Assembly (NCBI GenBank): GCA_963575745.1
Contig: CAUYUJ010014171.1
Location: forward strand, 1,140,186 to 1,204,185
Length of the DNA: 64,000 bases
From: Prorocentrum cordatum
Lineage: Eukaryota > Sar > Dinophyceae > Prorocentrales > Prorocentraceae
Direction of reading: 5' to 3'
Numbering within the stretch: position 1 is the first letter of the stretch; each line of letters starts with the position of its first letter. Position numbers and translations under genes: made by a program. Below the pieces are notes generated by a model, which did no database searches, was not told the DNA's origin, and was given only the letters and a program-made list of their open reading frames with translations. Positions 20,531-31,010 of the stretch are shown piece after piece.

Positions 20531-23049
20531 GACCCCGCGTTGAAGTCTCATGGGGCTCGCTTGCGCCTGGCGGAGCGACTCTGGAGAGGTGGCGTGCTGA
20601 CTTTCACCGTGGAGAAGAAGGAGTCGGTGTCGCTCTTCGGGGTCGTCAAGAAGTACGTGGAGTCGGAAGTGGACGGCGACCTGGTCCTGCAGCGGCATGC
20701 GCGCGCGATTTGGGACGAGCGACGGGCCGACCTCCGCCGGGGGCGGCCGCCCTACGTGCCGCTCGGGAGCCTCATTCGCGAACCTGGACCTCTCCAATAT
20801 CGAGGCGGAGGGGTGCGTCTACTCGGCGGTCGGTGACATGCCCGACATGTCCTACAGGTTGGAGACGCCCCCGCAGTGCTGGCCCTAGTTCAGCTTGGAC
20901 GAAGTTGGCGTGGACGAGCTCGTGCTCTACATGGCCGAGCGGGCAGTCGACGTCGAGGCGCCCGCCGACTCGGGCTTCCTGGCCCTGAAGGCGCTTGTCA
21001 TGGGGTGGTCGTGGACGCCGTTCCTGGCGCACTCCGCCGTGCAGGCGTGCGTGGAGACGGCTCTCGGCGAAAGCTCGGTTCGCGCTCGCATGGCCCCCGG
21101 CGCCCCATCTCCACGGCGACGCAAGTGGCTGCGAGGCGCTCAAGTGGGCCCACATGGACGACTGCGGCGCGATGGCGAGCAGCACCAGCGCGAAGGGCCG
21201 CGAGAAGGAGCTGGCGTCGTCCGTGGGCCTCGCGGTCCACAAGGAGGAGGAGGGCGAGGGGCTCGAGTCTTCGGGGGGCTGTCTTGAGGGGCCGTCCATG
21301 TGTGATCGGGTCGTGCCCGTTGAAGACTTGTCGCCTGGCCCTCGTGGCCCTCGCCTTGGTGGAGGGGCCCTACTGGGCAGCGGCCACGTTGGGGCGCCTC
21401 GTCGGGCTCTGGGCCTGGGCGGCGGTGTTCCAGCTAACAAGCCTTGCCATCTTCGACCAGGTCTACCACGAGATGCGACGCCCTCCGAGCCCCGCCGCTG
21501 AATTCCGCCTGTCCGCCGAGGCGCGGGCCGAGCTCGCCGCCGCCGCCTACTGCGCCCCGCTCACGGCCACCTGCCTGGAGTCGCCCTGGGCCCGCCAGGC
21601 TTTCATGGCCGACTTCAGCGACTTAGGCTACGGGGTCGCCGTCGCCCAGGCCGCAGTGGAGGAGATTCGCGCGGCGCCCAGATACTGCGAGCTGCGAGGC
21701 TGGACCATCGCCGTCGAGGACCTCTACACCATCGCCGAGGAGAGCGCCTGGCAGGAGGGCTGCGGCGGCTACGCCCGCGACATCGACGAGTTTGCGCAGG
21801 CCGCGGCCCCAGTCATGCGTGGCCCGAGCGGGCGCGCGTTCCGCTTCCTCTACCTCTTCGCGGGGGTTCGGCGGCCAGGAGACTTCGAGGAACACCTGTG
21901 GCGGCGCGCGGAGAGAGCTGGCACCCTCGTCGAGGTCTGGCCCCTGGACGCGATCATCGACCCGAAGCACGACCTTACCGACCCCGAGATTTTGAGCGTC
22001 ACCGTGAGGCTCGTCGACAAGGGCCACTTCCATGGGGTGTTGGCATCGCTCCCGTGCTCGACCTGGAGCCGCGCCCGTTTTCGAGGTCATGGGCCCCGCC
22101 CTCTGCGCACGCGCGCGGAGCCGTTGGGGCGCACAGACATCAGGCTGACCTCATGGGGGCGGCGGCGGCTCGAGCTGGGGACCAAGTCGCTCATGACGGC
22201 GCTGACGGTGATTCGCGCAGTCTGCGCGGCCAGCGGGGTTGTCCTGTCGGAGCACCCGCCCGACCCAGGAGCGTCACCCTACCCGTCGATCTGGGACCTC
22301 GTGGAGTTGAAGGACCTCGTCAAGGATTTTGGAGGGTGGTCAACCACCTGGACCAGTGCCGCTACGGCGCCCCCCCCCATGAAGCCGACCATGGTCGGAG
22401 GAGTGGCGGGGGCGCCGCCGCTCGATTTTGCCTCACCTGCCACCGCGAGGGACGCCATCGGGTTACGCTCGAAGGCCGAGAGAAGCCAGGAGGTCCGACC
22501 TTTCGTGCCGCTGCCGCGCAGACCTATCAGCCCGAGTTCTGCGATGCCCTCAGCGAGGTCATCATCGAGGCTTTCCTGCGCATGGGGGCGAAGAGGCTCG
22601 GGCCCGAGGTCGAAGGCCCACTGCGGTCGCCTGCGTCGGCGACGTTGGGGCCATCACGACCTGGGAGATCGAGGGAGGTGCGACGAGGAGATCGGATCCG
22701 AGCGCCCCCGCTGTCCCACACTTGGCTTCCGCTGACGAGATGGAGGCCCTTCTATTTCGGCAAGTGGCGCGAGACCTAGCACGCCAACATCAACGAGACG
22801 CGTGCCATCGTGGGCCTCTTGAGACACCTGGCCAGGTCCTCGAGGTCGTGGGGCCTCCGCGCCCTCCCCCTGGCCGACAGCATGGTGGCCCTGGGCGCGC
22901 TGGGGAAGGGCCGATCGAGCGCCCCAGCGCTGCCGCGCCTGTGCCGTCAGGCGGTGGCCATCACCCTGGCGCCTCGCATCTACGGCCCCTACCGCTACGT
23001 GCCGTCCGAGGTGAACGCGGCGGACGGCCTGTCCCGGGGGGCTTCCTAG
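20531..23049 (+). pseudogene. YR element pol: RT, RNase H and methyltransferase-like domain
   Basis: RT fingers (VSLFGVVKK...RRADLRRGRPPYVPLGS, about 20620-20770) are followed in another phase by motif A GDMPDMSYRL (about 20834), motif B LVMGWSWTPFLAHSA (about 20995) and, after another shift, motif C HMDDCGAMA (about 21151). An open frame then gives FMADFSDLGYGVAVA (about 21603), which I read as the first RNase H motif (D). Next comes a methyltransferase-like block: FRFLYLFAG (about 21840), the PC motif LPCSTWSRARF (about 22050), SEHPPDPG and PSIWDL. The remaining RNase H motifs come after it: HANINETRAIVGLLRHL (E, about 22780), LADSMVALGALGKGRSS (D, about 22870) and EVNAADGLSR (D, about 23010). 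Stops at TAG 20886 and TAG 22777. RT and RNase H would make the cDNA; the methyltransferase role is unknown. Confidence 0.75.
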
Positions 23050-23296
23050 GGGCGGCGCCCGAGACCGTGCGACCGCACAGCCACCGTGCGACACCAGCTG
23101 CTCCGCCAACGTCAGGGGAGGTGCCGCTGAGACACGAGCTGCGCGCCCTTGGTCAGGCTTGCGCAGGATATGCTGGTGGCTGACGCTTCCCATTTTCGAC
23201 CAGGTGGGGCGCGCGTCGGCTGGCCGCGAGCCTCTGCAGTCCATGGGCGCGACCCCGATGACCAAGAGGGGCCCATTGGCCTGAGGCAACTACGCG

Positions 23297-24547
23297 ATGG
23301 ACCCGAACGCTGGCTTGCTAGATGGTGGCCTCGCGCGCTTGCTCGCGCACTCAGCGGCTGACGCTACCGCCTCGCAGTGGGCCCCCAAGGTGCGGCAGTT
23401 CCTCAACTGTTGTATTCAGCGAGGCTGGCAGCTGACATCCGAGTCGGAGGTCGACCGGGCGCTGGCAGACTACATGGACATCCAGTGCTACGGCGAGCGC
23501 AAGAGAGCGACCCTCGGCTCGGTGGTCCTGTTCGGCATGTTGGTGGTCTGGCCTGAGCTTCGCAACGAGCTGCCCCTCGCCCTGAGAAGCCTCAAGAGTT
23601 GGCAGTAGCTGGCTGGCACGAGCGAGGGTGGCCCACTCCTGGGGGAGGCCATCTACGCGATCGCCATCTACATGATCGAGCAGGGGCACTACGTGGAGGC
23701 CCACTGGACACTCACGCAGTACGACGTCTACGGCCGAGAGCAGGACATGGAGATGTTGAGGATCGGGGGCGTCGTGTGGGGCGGCCAGTGCATGGCCCTG
23801 GCCTTTGGTGTCTCGAGCCGCGGGGAGGAAGTCAAGACGGGCACCGACCAGGCCGCCGTCATTCGGCGGGGCGCGGTCGCTAACTTAGTCCTGGGCCTGC
23901 GTGACTTCAGGACGGGCAAAGACGAGAAGCTCTTCGGCATCGACCAGATCCGCTTCGGGAAGCCATGGCATCAGGCCTGCCGCGCGCTGGGCATGCCATG
24001 GGCGCCGCCCCCACATGGGATCCGCCACTCGGGCCCCGGCGAGGACATTGCCCGAGGCCGCGCGTCGCTCGAGCAGGTCAGGCGTCGTGGGAGGTGGAAG
24101 GCCCTGTCCAGTGTCCAGCGCTACTCCAAGACGTTTGCCCTGACCCAGTTCCGTGCGAGGATGCCAGAGGTGGTCGGTGAGTCGGGCATGCGAGCGGTGC
24201 GGGACCTGAAGGCAGAGATCTTGCAAGCCCTGAGGAGGCGTCCACGCCCGCGCGGCAGCCTCCCCGAGGCCCTCGAGAATGCCATCAAGAAGAATCTAGC
24301 CAAGGACGTTGCCGCCGAGCTGATGAAGACCAAGAGCTCCAGGGCGCGCAGTTCCAAGAAGACCAACCAGACCGACGATGACGACCAATATAGCCCTGGA
24401 GGCCTCTTTTCGGACGAGGCGCTCGGTGAGGACACGGGCTGGTGGACTCAGCGATGGGGGCGCCCTTCGGGGTGGCTAGGGGGGCCATGCGAGGGCGCCC
24501 TAGGGACGGTGGCCCACGGGCGCGATCGTCGCCCCGTAGTTCGATGA
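23297..24547 (+). pseudogene. YR element tyrosine recombinase
   Basis: ATG at 23297. The first ~100 residues are the N-terminal DNA-binding-like part (SQWAPKVRQFLNCCIQRGW). TAG at 23606-23608 interrupts the frame, which resumes in the same phase. The catalytic part has a candidate first Arg in VSSRGEEVKTG (about 23810), the H-x-x-R box HGIRHSGPGEDIARGRASL (about 24014) and RGRWKALSSVQRYSK with the tyrosine nucleophile (about 24115). The C-terminus is Lys/Arg-rich (about 24195-24360) and ends at 24547. It would integrate the circular cDNA. Apart from one TAG the frame is clean, making this the best preserved ORF of the element. Confidence 0.8.
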
Positions 24548-24637
24548 TCAGGCGTGGCGCCAGCGCGTGCAGCAGTGTGTCTTGGACGCCTTGTTCTGCA
24601 GCTGCGCTGGGCGCCACGACAGATGTTGAGCTTCCCA

Positions 24638-24925
24638 GCGTCGGGGGCACAAGTGGTGTTTAAGGGCGAAATATACTTCGAGAGCCACCCGACGCTGGCC
24701 GAGCAGTCGCCACCACCTTCTCAGTTCTTTCTGCAGCGTCGGGGACACAAGTGGTGTTTGAGGGCGAAGTATACCTCAAGAGCCACCCGGCGCTGGCCGA
24801 GCATTGCCAACACATGATCAGTTCTTTTTGCAGCGTCGGGGGCACAAGTGGTGTTTGAGGGCGAAACAAACCTCCAGAGCCACCCGACGCTGAGTTCAGG
24901 CTTGGTGCAGTTCTTTTTTGGCCAC
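24638..24925 (+). repeat. Three-unit 97-98 bp tandem repeat inside the YR element
   Basis: Units start at 24638, 24736 and 24833 with GCGTCGGGG(G/A)CACAAGTGG, followed by GTTT(A/G)AGGGCGAA, a variable 9-10 nt, GAGCCACCCG(A/G)CGCTG and a TTCTTT end. They lie between the recombinase stop and repeat B1. Confidence 0.88.
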
Positions 24926-25026
24926 GTGATGTGGATTTCTTTCTCAGGTCGTCGCAGCTTCCCGCCGCGCCCAGCCCTGCTGTGACAACGGCGGCGTTGC
25001 CGGGCAAAGGATGCGGGTATTGGAAG

Positions 25027-25188
25027 TTCGGACTCGCGCCTGTTTCGTATATCAAGATATACACGGCCCATGTGGGCCCTCTTTGTGCTGCTGGAGAATT
25101 AAGGCGCGAATGTCGGTGTCAGATTTCAGGTGTTTTGATTTAGTCTCTCAGCTCTCGCTGGCCCCCGCCTTCCCCTTGGGCTTGCAGG
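25027..25188 (+). repeat. Split direct repeat B1
   Basis: Aligns with 25429-25596. Shared blocks are CGCCTG(T/C)TTCGTA, CGGCCCAT(G/C)TGGGCCC, TTTGTGCTGCTGGAGAAT, TAGTCTCTCA and CTCTCGCTGGCCCCCGCC, ending in CTTGCAGG. A2 begins 4 nt later. Confidence 0.88.
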
Positions 25189-25192
25189 GTAC

Positions 25193-25298
25193 TGATCGTT
25201 TGTCAAACTTGATTGATCCGTGCTCGTGGTGTGTATTGGGGGCCGGGTCGGGGGATGTCATGATGCCTCCTCTCTTCCTCGACGGGGCGCTCAAGCCT
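25193..25298 (+). repeat. Split direct repeat A2
   Basis: Second copy of A1, lying immediately after B1. Its position between the two B copies is what defines the split-direct-repeat arrangement. Confidence 0.9.
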
Positions 25299-25428
25299 TC
25301 CCGCCGCGACCCGCCTTTGCCACGAGCTCCCGTCACAGTCAGAGTTTACGAGTAGTTGAGTCCTCCGAGTTCGGACTCAGAGGATGTTCGGGCTCACGTC
25401 CGTGGCGCGTGAGCCGCGTGATGTGCGA

Positions 25429-25596
25429 GTTTGCGATCGCCTGCTTCGTAGGTCGAGATATGCTCGGCCCATCTGGGCCCCCTTTGTGCTGCTGGAGAAT
25501 AGAGGCGTGAGTATCGGTGTCAGTTTCCTGGTGCTTTGATCTAGTCTCTCAACTCTCGCTGGCCCCCGCCCCCCCCCCCCCCCTCGAGCTTGCAGG
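25429..25596 (+). repeat. Split direct repeat B2 (right element end)
   Basis: Second copy of B1, differing by a poly-C expansion (about 25568-25582) before the terminal CTTGCAGG. I take its end as the right boundary of the element. Confidence 0.85.
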
Positions 25597-26392
25597 ATAG
25601 AAACTGGCGCCGGCGCAGGGGGAGGGGCCCAGACCTTTTGGGCAGCCACGCTGCAGCAACAAACGCATGAGGGGGGATGTTTGGGTTGGCCAGCGCCGCG
25701 AAGCAGGCAGACTTAAAGGTCGTGGACCAGGGCCCCGATATCCGCGTCCATGTGTGGAGGCATGCTATTGGGCCCAGACTCGACTGATGACCTCCCGACG
25801 CCCTTGCCTTGTCTTTCCATTCCTTGTCCCGTTGCTCCTCCTCGTTCGAGCTTCGAGCTATTGGCCCGGGGTTTTGTCGAACGCGGCCGCCCCCCATCAG
25901 GGGCGGTCGCCCCTGAGGGGCGGATCAAGATAGCTGCCTGTAGAAGCAGGGGAAGAGAACGAGAGGCCCCCCAGGGGGCGAGGTAGGCCAGCGCGGTTCT
26001 GGAGGCGGCTTGCGGCGCGCGCGGGCTGTTGCTCCGCCTCCACTCCTTAATCCCGCCCTCCTCTCTTGCCGTAAGCGGGGTGGCGCGAGTGCCTCTCTCC
26101 CTTCCCATCGTCGGGCCCCCCGCGAGGCCGCTCCCTGGGAAGCCCAGGGTGCCCGCTGCCTGCTGAGGCGGACAGAGGGTGCCCAGGCGGTTCTGGGGAT
26201 GTCCACCAGCGGAGGGGAGGTTCGCGCCACCCCCGGCGGTGGCCAGTGGCGGTAGGTTGGAGGGGGGCAGCGGGCGGCGGCGGCATTCGCGGCCCTCAAG
26301 CCACCGCGGCGCCACGTGACACTCGTGACCCTTAGGCCCGTCGCGCGCGAGGCCTTCGCGGCAGGGCGCAGGCCCCTCCCCCCCCCCCCTTC
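25597..26392. other. Unassigned GC-rich spacer
   Basis: GC-rich sequence with an inverted GGGGCGGTCGCCCCTG motif near 25900 and a poly-C run at about 26382-26391. Gly/Pro/Arg-rich frames only. Nothing recognised. Confidence 0.4.
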
Positions 26393-27330
26393 GTGGAGTC
26401 GGCGTTGGAGGCTCAGGCGCTCGGGGCCCCAGCGGAGGAGGGATTTTCATTGAAACTCACTCGCGCGACTTCCGCCCCGCACTTTTACGGGCCAGAGAGG
26501 GAGTGTGGGCGAATTATGACGGATGGTGATTGCTTGGATCTCGATATGCGCATTGATGAAGCTGGTATTTTACAACCCGCTGGCGGCGAGTGCGACGGAC
26601 CGACTGGGCGAATCAGCAGTGCACTTCGGGAATGGGATGCGACTGCGCTGACTGCGACGCATCAATGGGCAGGGCCAGAACCGATGAAGCAAACCAGCCA
26701 GAGGTACCATGTGGCACTGCAGTTTTGGGCAAGAAAGGGCAACTGGTCTCCTAGGGCACGCGTGACGACGTTCTTGGCGCCCCACGAGATGATGAAGGAC
26801 AAGGCGCTCCACGCGCAGCACGCCCCGCCTGTTCAACTGCAAGGGAGAACAGCAGGAGTGAGATTGCGCACCAAGGCTCGCGATGCCACTCTATTTGCGA
26901 CGCACTTGCCACCCGAGGGGTGCGCAAATCACGGGACGATTTCCACACCAAAAAAAACATGGCATGGGTGGAAGAGAGGTGTGATGAGACTGGTGGCAGA
27001 ACTATTTTCATAGTGGGAGGTACACCAAGAGTCACTTTTGGATGCACAGGACGGAGAACAATGAGTTGGTGGTCAGCACGCATTGTTTCTGCTAAACATG
27101 CAGCATCACTTGGGCCAGTTGCAATGGGAAACGACAGCGGCGCAGCATTCAGGAATTTCTGCGCGCACAGCCTGTCGTCAGTAGTCACGACTTTTCACGA
27201 GCGCGGGCCAATTTACTATTGTGCCAATGACAACAAGGTACGCACGAGCAAGACTGACAACATCGCGATACCGACTGGAGCCCTACCACGCGCGCGACGG
27301 CGCGCACCCTTGCGCGGAGTGGCCAAGTAG
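26393..27330 (+). pseudogene. LINE-2w EEP endonuclease remnant
   Basis: Two frames cover one domain. The first (26393-27013) includes GILQPAGGECDGPTGRI, RYHVALQFWARKGNW, AGVRLRTKARDATLFATHL and PPEGCANHGT. The second (26920-27330) continues with GGRTIFIVGG, MGNDSGAAFRNFC, HERGPIYYC and TSKTDNIAIP, the last corresponding to the SxxDxI box near the end of EEP nucleases. The position of the usual GDxN catalytic box reads GGTPRVTFG, so active-site residues are lost as well as the frame. EEP enzymes nick target DNA for LINE insertion; this copy cannot. Confidence 0.6.
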
Positions 27331-27411
27331 CTTCAATTTACCAAGGCGAAAGGACACCCATGCCACATTCCACTAGGCCTGGACACTGGGTTAGAATATC
27401 ATTTCCATTTC

Positions 27412-29165
27412 ATGAGCAGATCCAGGCAGCAGAAGGCAGACAGAGATGTGGACCGCAACATGCTGATTGAGCGCTTTCTGGGAGCATTTGACCGCGACAT
27501 GAAGACCGCGGCCGACCCGCAGCCAGGTGGGGCACGAGCGGGGATACTTCGGAGTGGCCCAGGCGGACGGCACGGCACTGCCCCTACAGCCGCCGCAGGA
27601 GAGCTCGGAGGGGCCGTCACTAGCGGGGGAATCTCGGAGCGAGGACCCAGTGAGCGAGCCGCGGCGGCTGACCCGCAGCCAGGCGGAGCACTAGCGGGGA
27701 CATCTCGGCGAGGGAATCTCGGAGTGCGGACCCTGATGAGCAAACGGCGGCAGAGGTGTGGGGGGGGTTCCAAGACCGCCCAACAGCAGACCAGACGTGG
27801 AAGAGATGGAGCGAACCTGGTAGAAAAGCGATGAAGGAGATCTTCCCAGTCAAGCAGATACAGGAGGACCCTGGAGTGGAAGTCTTTCAGAGATTGCGAC
27901 GATCCTCGTTGGCAGAGCGGATGCAATCGAGAGCGGGCATGGTAGACTCAGAGGCGAAGTAAAGGCTGGAGGAGATCAAAGTGGAGCTAGCGCGTATACA
28001 GCACGCGCTTCGGAAGCATAGGAACGACCGGGAGGCCGCCGGAGAAGAAAGACCGGCCGAAGAGCTGCGGCAGGCGCGCGAGAACAGCGGCCTCAGCGAG
28101 GTGCACAGACCACGCATGGAGTACCAGCGGAATGGGAAAGGGCCAGAGAAGATATATTTTTTTCGGCAAGCACCTGGTGGGACACAGAGGAGCGTCTAAG
28201 ATAATTGGGGAAGCATCCCCACGATGGGAGCTTGGCGGCGGCGCCACTGGACTTAGAGGAGTACGAGCAGGTGCGCGATGAGATAATCGCCGAGAAGATG
28301 CCACTACCGCTGGGTGGAGATGTGAGAGCGCAGGTGGAAAAGGACAAGCGCGAAATCCTGAAGTGCTGCAATAAAGCTGCGAAGAGGATGGTTTCCCCCC
28401 CGCGGGGCATCCCAGCGGAACTTGCGTGGGTGACATTGGACCCCGCGGTCAACCTGATGCACCCAGAGCTGCTGAGAAGGAAGCTGGAGGGGCAGAGGAT
28501 TCGAGCAGCTGCGCAACGCGAGGACGAGGAGGATGTGGCCAAGTACAGCCCCCTCCACATGTACAAAGTAGGCAGGGCGATGCTACGGCGGACGGGGCGG
28601 GGGGCAAGCAATGCGCGGGGGCGGGCGGAACGAGCTGAAGATGGGGAAGCGCTGCGAGCGAGCGAGAGGCAGGCGTGCCACTCAGGGGGGCGTGAGAAGG
28701 CTGGGCTGGGGTCGACAGCGACGGGGGCCGACGCAAGTCTGGAGCGCGGGAACAAGCCGGAGGACATCTTCGTCAAGCGTCGCCGGTCTCCAGCCGCGCC
28801 GTCGGGCCGGCGCTGGTGGGCGTCTCTGTCCGTGGAAGAAGGCAGTGACAAACAAGGCATTGGGGGCAGAAAAGTCACGCGCGCGCATTGCTCAACGGGG
28901 GTGGCTCTTCACAAGGGGACCCATTACAGAGGACAGGCACCGCGCCACCCTTGCTGGGCACAAGGCGGCTTCGGAATATGTCAAGGGACAGTGCGATAGC
29001 CTGCGTCGAAGCTACGCAATGGAGAGCGAGACAGGCAGGGATCAGCACCATTTGCCAGCACCTGCGCCTGCGCCAACCCCTTCGAGCACGAAGCGCAACC
29101 CCCCGCTGGCCTCGGCCTTTGCCGCGTCGAAGGAAGAGGATCAGCCCTTCGCAATCGAGGCAATG
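27412..29165 (+). pseudogene. LINE-2w central region, broken coding sequence
   Basis: Coding-like pieces in several phases: RQQKADRDVDRNMLIERFLGAF (27412 on, then cut by the short repeat), RLEEIKVELARIQHALRKHR (about 27966), LEEYEQVRDEIIAEKMPLP and DKREILKCCNKAAKRMV (28250-28390), LAWVTLDPAVNLMHPELLRR (about 28420) and a C-terminal stretch before 29000. It sits where the EEP-RT linker and RT fingers should be, but no RT motif A or B is legible. A separate inserted gene cannot be excluded. Confidence 0.4.
27500..27745. repeat. Dispersed short repeat S, two or three tandem copies
   Basis: Contains GACCCGCAGCCAGGYGG (27512 and 27669) and CACTAGCGGGGRMATCTCGG (about 27618 and 27690). Related copies lie at 29460-29580, 32440-32475, 34015-34150 and possibly 34745-34815. 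It cuts the coding-like frame starting at 27412. Confidence 0.65.
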
Positions 29166-29232
29166 CATTATTTTGCGGTGAATGGGATGAGCTGACGACC
29201 AGGTCCACGCGCCGACCGCGCATGGAGCGCAG

Positions 29233-29866
29233 ATGGGATGTACTTTGCGCTCGCGACAGTTTAATGATACTTACAATATCCACGCGGGACATTGGCACCA
29301 AGAAGGGAGGGGGAAGGACGAGATGCAAACAGCGCGCGGCACACTGAACTCGATAACGGAGAGGGAGCACGACCTCTCGCTCAACACGCGCATGGACGAC
29401 ATCACCAAGATCCACGCGGTGGCCTCGGTGGGCCCACCCTCCCAGACGCAGGGGCAGACTGGAGCTGGAGAGGGAATCTCGGAGCGCCAGCCAGCTCGCG
29501 GGGAAAGCGAGGGCATCTCGGCACGTCGGGGCGCGCCGCCCGGGATGGGGGGGGGGGGGGGGATCTCGGGCGAGCAGGGCTGCGCAGCAGATCAACGCCA
29601 CCACCGAGCGCATTGCGCGCAAGTTGGACAGGGAAGGGTGGAGTCTTAACCCTGCCAAGACCAACCATCTGGTCTCTCCTCGGGGCCCAGGGCGAGACGG
29701 GGTCACGCGACAGCTTCAAACGGAAGGACGGCTCACAGGCGCGCCATTGAGGGAGTTGCGAGCGCCGGGCCCCTACTTGCCAGGTGACCAAGGATGCGCA
29801 GGAGAAATCAGAAGGAGGAAAACAATGTTCCAGGCGTTGGCGTCGGGCCCGGGCCTTAGTCACTAA
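29233..29866 (+). pseudogene. LINE-2w reverse transcriptase remnant (motif C and thumb)
   Basis: Frame 29233-29649 contains RMDDITKIHAV at about 29390, corresponding to the YADDI...M motif C of LINE-3w (there VYADDIFDKM). It then runs into inserted repeat sequence (about 29448-29580). The thumb follows in another phase: INATTERIARKLDREGWSLN at about 29591, then PAKTNHLVSP and RYLG-like remains. Upstream motifs A and B are not recoverable. RT would copy the element RNA; this copy is dead. Confidence 0.6.
29448..29580. repeat. Short repeat S inside the LINE-2w RT
   Basis: GGGAATCTCGGAGCG, GGGCATCTCGGCACG and GGATCTCGGGCGAG occur within 100 bp, plus a run of about 16 Gs. It separates RT motif C from the thumb, and the reading phase differs on the two sides. 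Confidence 0.6.
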
Positions 29867-29939
29867 GGCTTAGTGGCTCGTTGGCATTTGTACTCGAGGA
29901 CCGCCGCTGCGACGCGCTAGACCACGACGCGGCAATACT

Positions 29940-31010
29940 ATTGAGAGGGATGGCAGGAGGCAGGATGAGCTGGACACAAGAATATGGATTGACCAGATGC
30001 TATCCCGACAAAATGAATTTCAAATGGTGGAGGGTTCCGCGCTGCGCTACCGCATTGCGCATCCGCAGGTTCAGATGGCACTTGAAATGGGCACGGCATC
30101 CACAGGACTTTGGCAGCGCACCTGCGGCGGTGGAACATCGAAACTGGATCGTCTTTGCGGGGCCAGGCGACTGGATAATGGAAGAGCATGCGTAGCGTCT
30201 ACACCCTTTGCTCAGCTGGTGGTCAAGGATTTTCAGTCACTGGCGGAGATTTGCGAGGACGTCGCGAACTGGCACCCGCAGAGGCACCCCGACATCTCCA
30301 TGTTCCACACTGGTACAAGGGATTGGGGAGCTTGGATTGGCCCAGACCCCAGCCCACTACGACACGCTGGGCAGATGGGGCGCTGCCCTACCAGAGGTCC
30401 CCGAGGGGGGCGATCTCTTCACATCATGATGGTGCGACTGGAAGCCGGGCGCGGATGGGGCAGGTGCGCTGGGCGCAGTCTACAACAGCTGCGGCGCTGG
30501 CGGCGCGCAGTGGAGCGGTGCGCCATTGCCAACCGCTGGTCCCCAGCCTGGCGGTGACCAACCTGTGCCCATGGTGCTCGAGCTCGTTCGCTGCGATAGA
30601 AATACGGTTGGCCATGTCATGGGAGCCGCGGAGAGCCGCGGGATCTGTTGCACAAGCAGATGCAGTTGGATCCACCCCAGGAGCCCTCTTCCCTCGACTG
30701 CCCTCTCTGTGGCTATCAGGCCCAATCTCTATGAGAGTTTCAGATGCGCGCCCGCTGCCGCCACCCTGGCCCCCGCGGCGACTGCGCCCCCTCCCCCTTC
30801 AAAAAAAGGAATAAGGGGCCTGCGCAGAGATGGGGGGCGGGGGGGGGAGCGAAGCGCAGCAAGGGCTGCAAGGGAGAGGGCAAGGACCAGTGGGCAATGG
30901 GCGCGGCCAGCGCCGAGGCGGCAGGGGGCGCACCCTCGGCCGCGGCCGCGGCGGCGGGGGGGGCGGCAAGGGCAGGGGGGGGGGGGCCGCAGGCCCCCCC
31001 GCCAGCTACC
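29940..31010 (+). pseudogene. LINE-2w post-RT region with CPWC zinc fingers
   Basis: Fragments downstream of the thumb include EFQMVEGSALRYRIAHPQVQ (about 30015) and VVKDFQSLAEICEDVANW (about 30222). The finger VTNLCPWCSSSF lies at about 30556; a second CxxC in another phase (LDCPLCGYQA) is near 30695. LINE-3w has LTNVCPWCRTSF and LQCPLCESDF at the same relative position, so these are the same C2H2-like pair. A Gly/Ala-rich linker (30830-31010) follows. Confidence 0.6.

Larger units (their letters stand above)
17651..25596 (+). mobile_element. DIRS/PAT-like tyrosine-recombinase retrotransposon with split direct repeats
   Basis: About 7.9 kb. Terminal structure is A1 (17651-17754), coding region, B1 (25027-25188), A2 (25193-25298) and B2 (25429-25596). 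This is the A1-ORFs-B1-A2-B2 layout of PAT/Ngaro-type members of the DIRS order, which integrate with a tyrosine recombinase and leave no target duplication. The coding region gives a gag-like ORF, an RT/RNase H/methyltransferase-like pol and a tyrosine recombinase, all on +. Frame changes and stops (for example TAG 18369, TAG 20886, TAG 22777, TAG 23606) make this copy non-functional as written. A1 and A2 differ at roughly a dozen sites by eye, so it is not a fresh insertion. Confidence 0.85.

Noticed and set aside
17651-25298. LTR retrotransposon with 104-bp LTRs (A1/A2)
   Set aside because: The extra B1/B2 pair around A2, the tyrosine recombinase instead of a DDE integrase, and the lack of a visible protease fit the DIRS/PAT plan.
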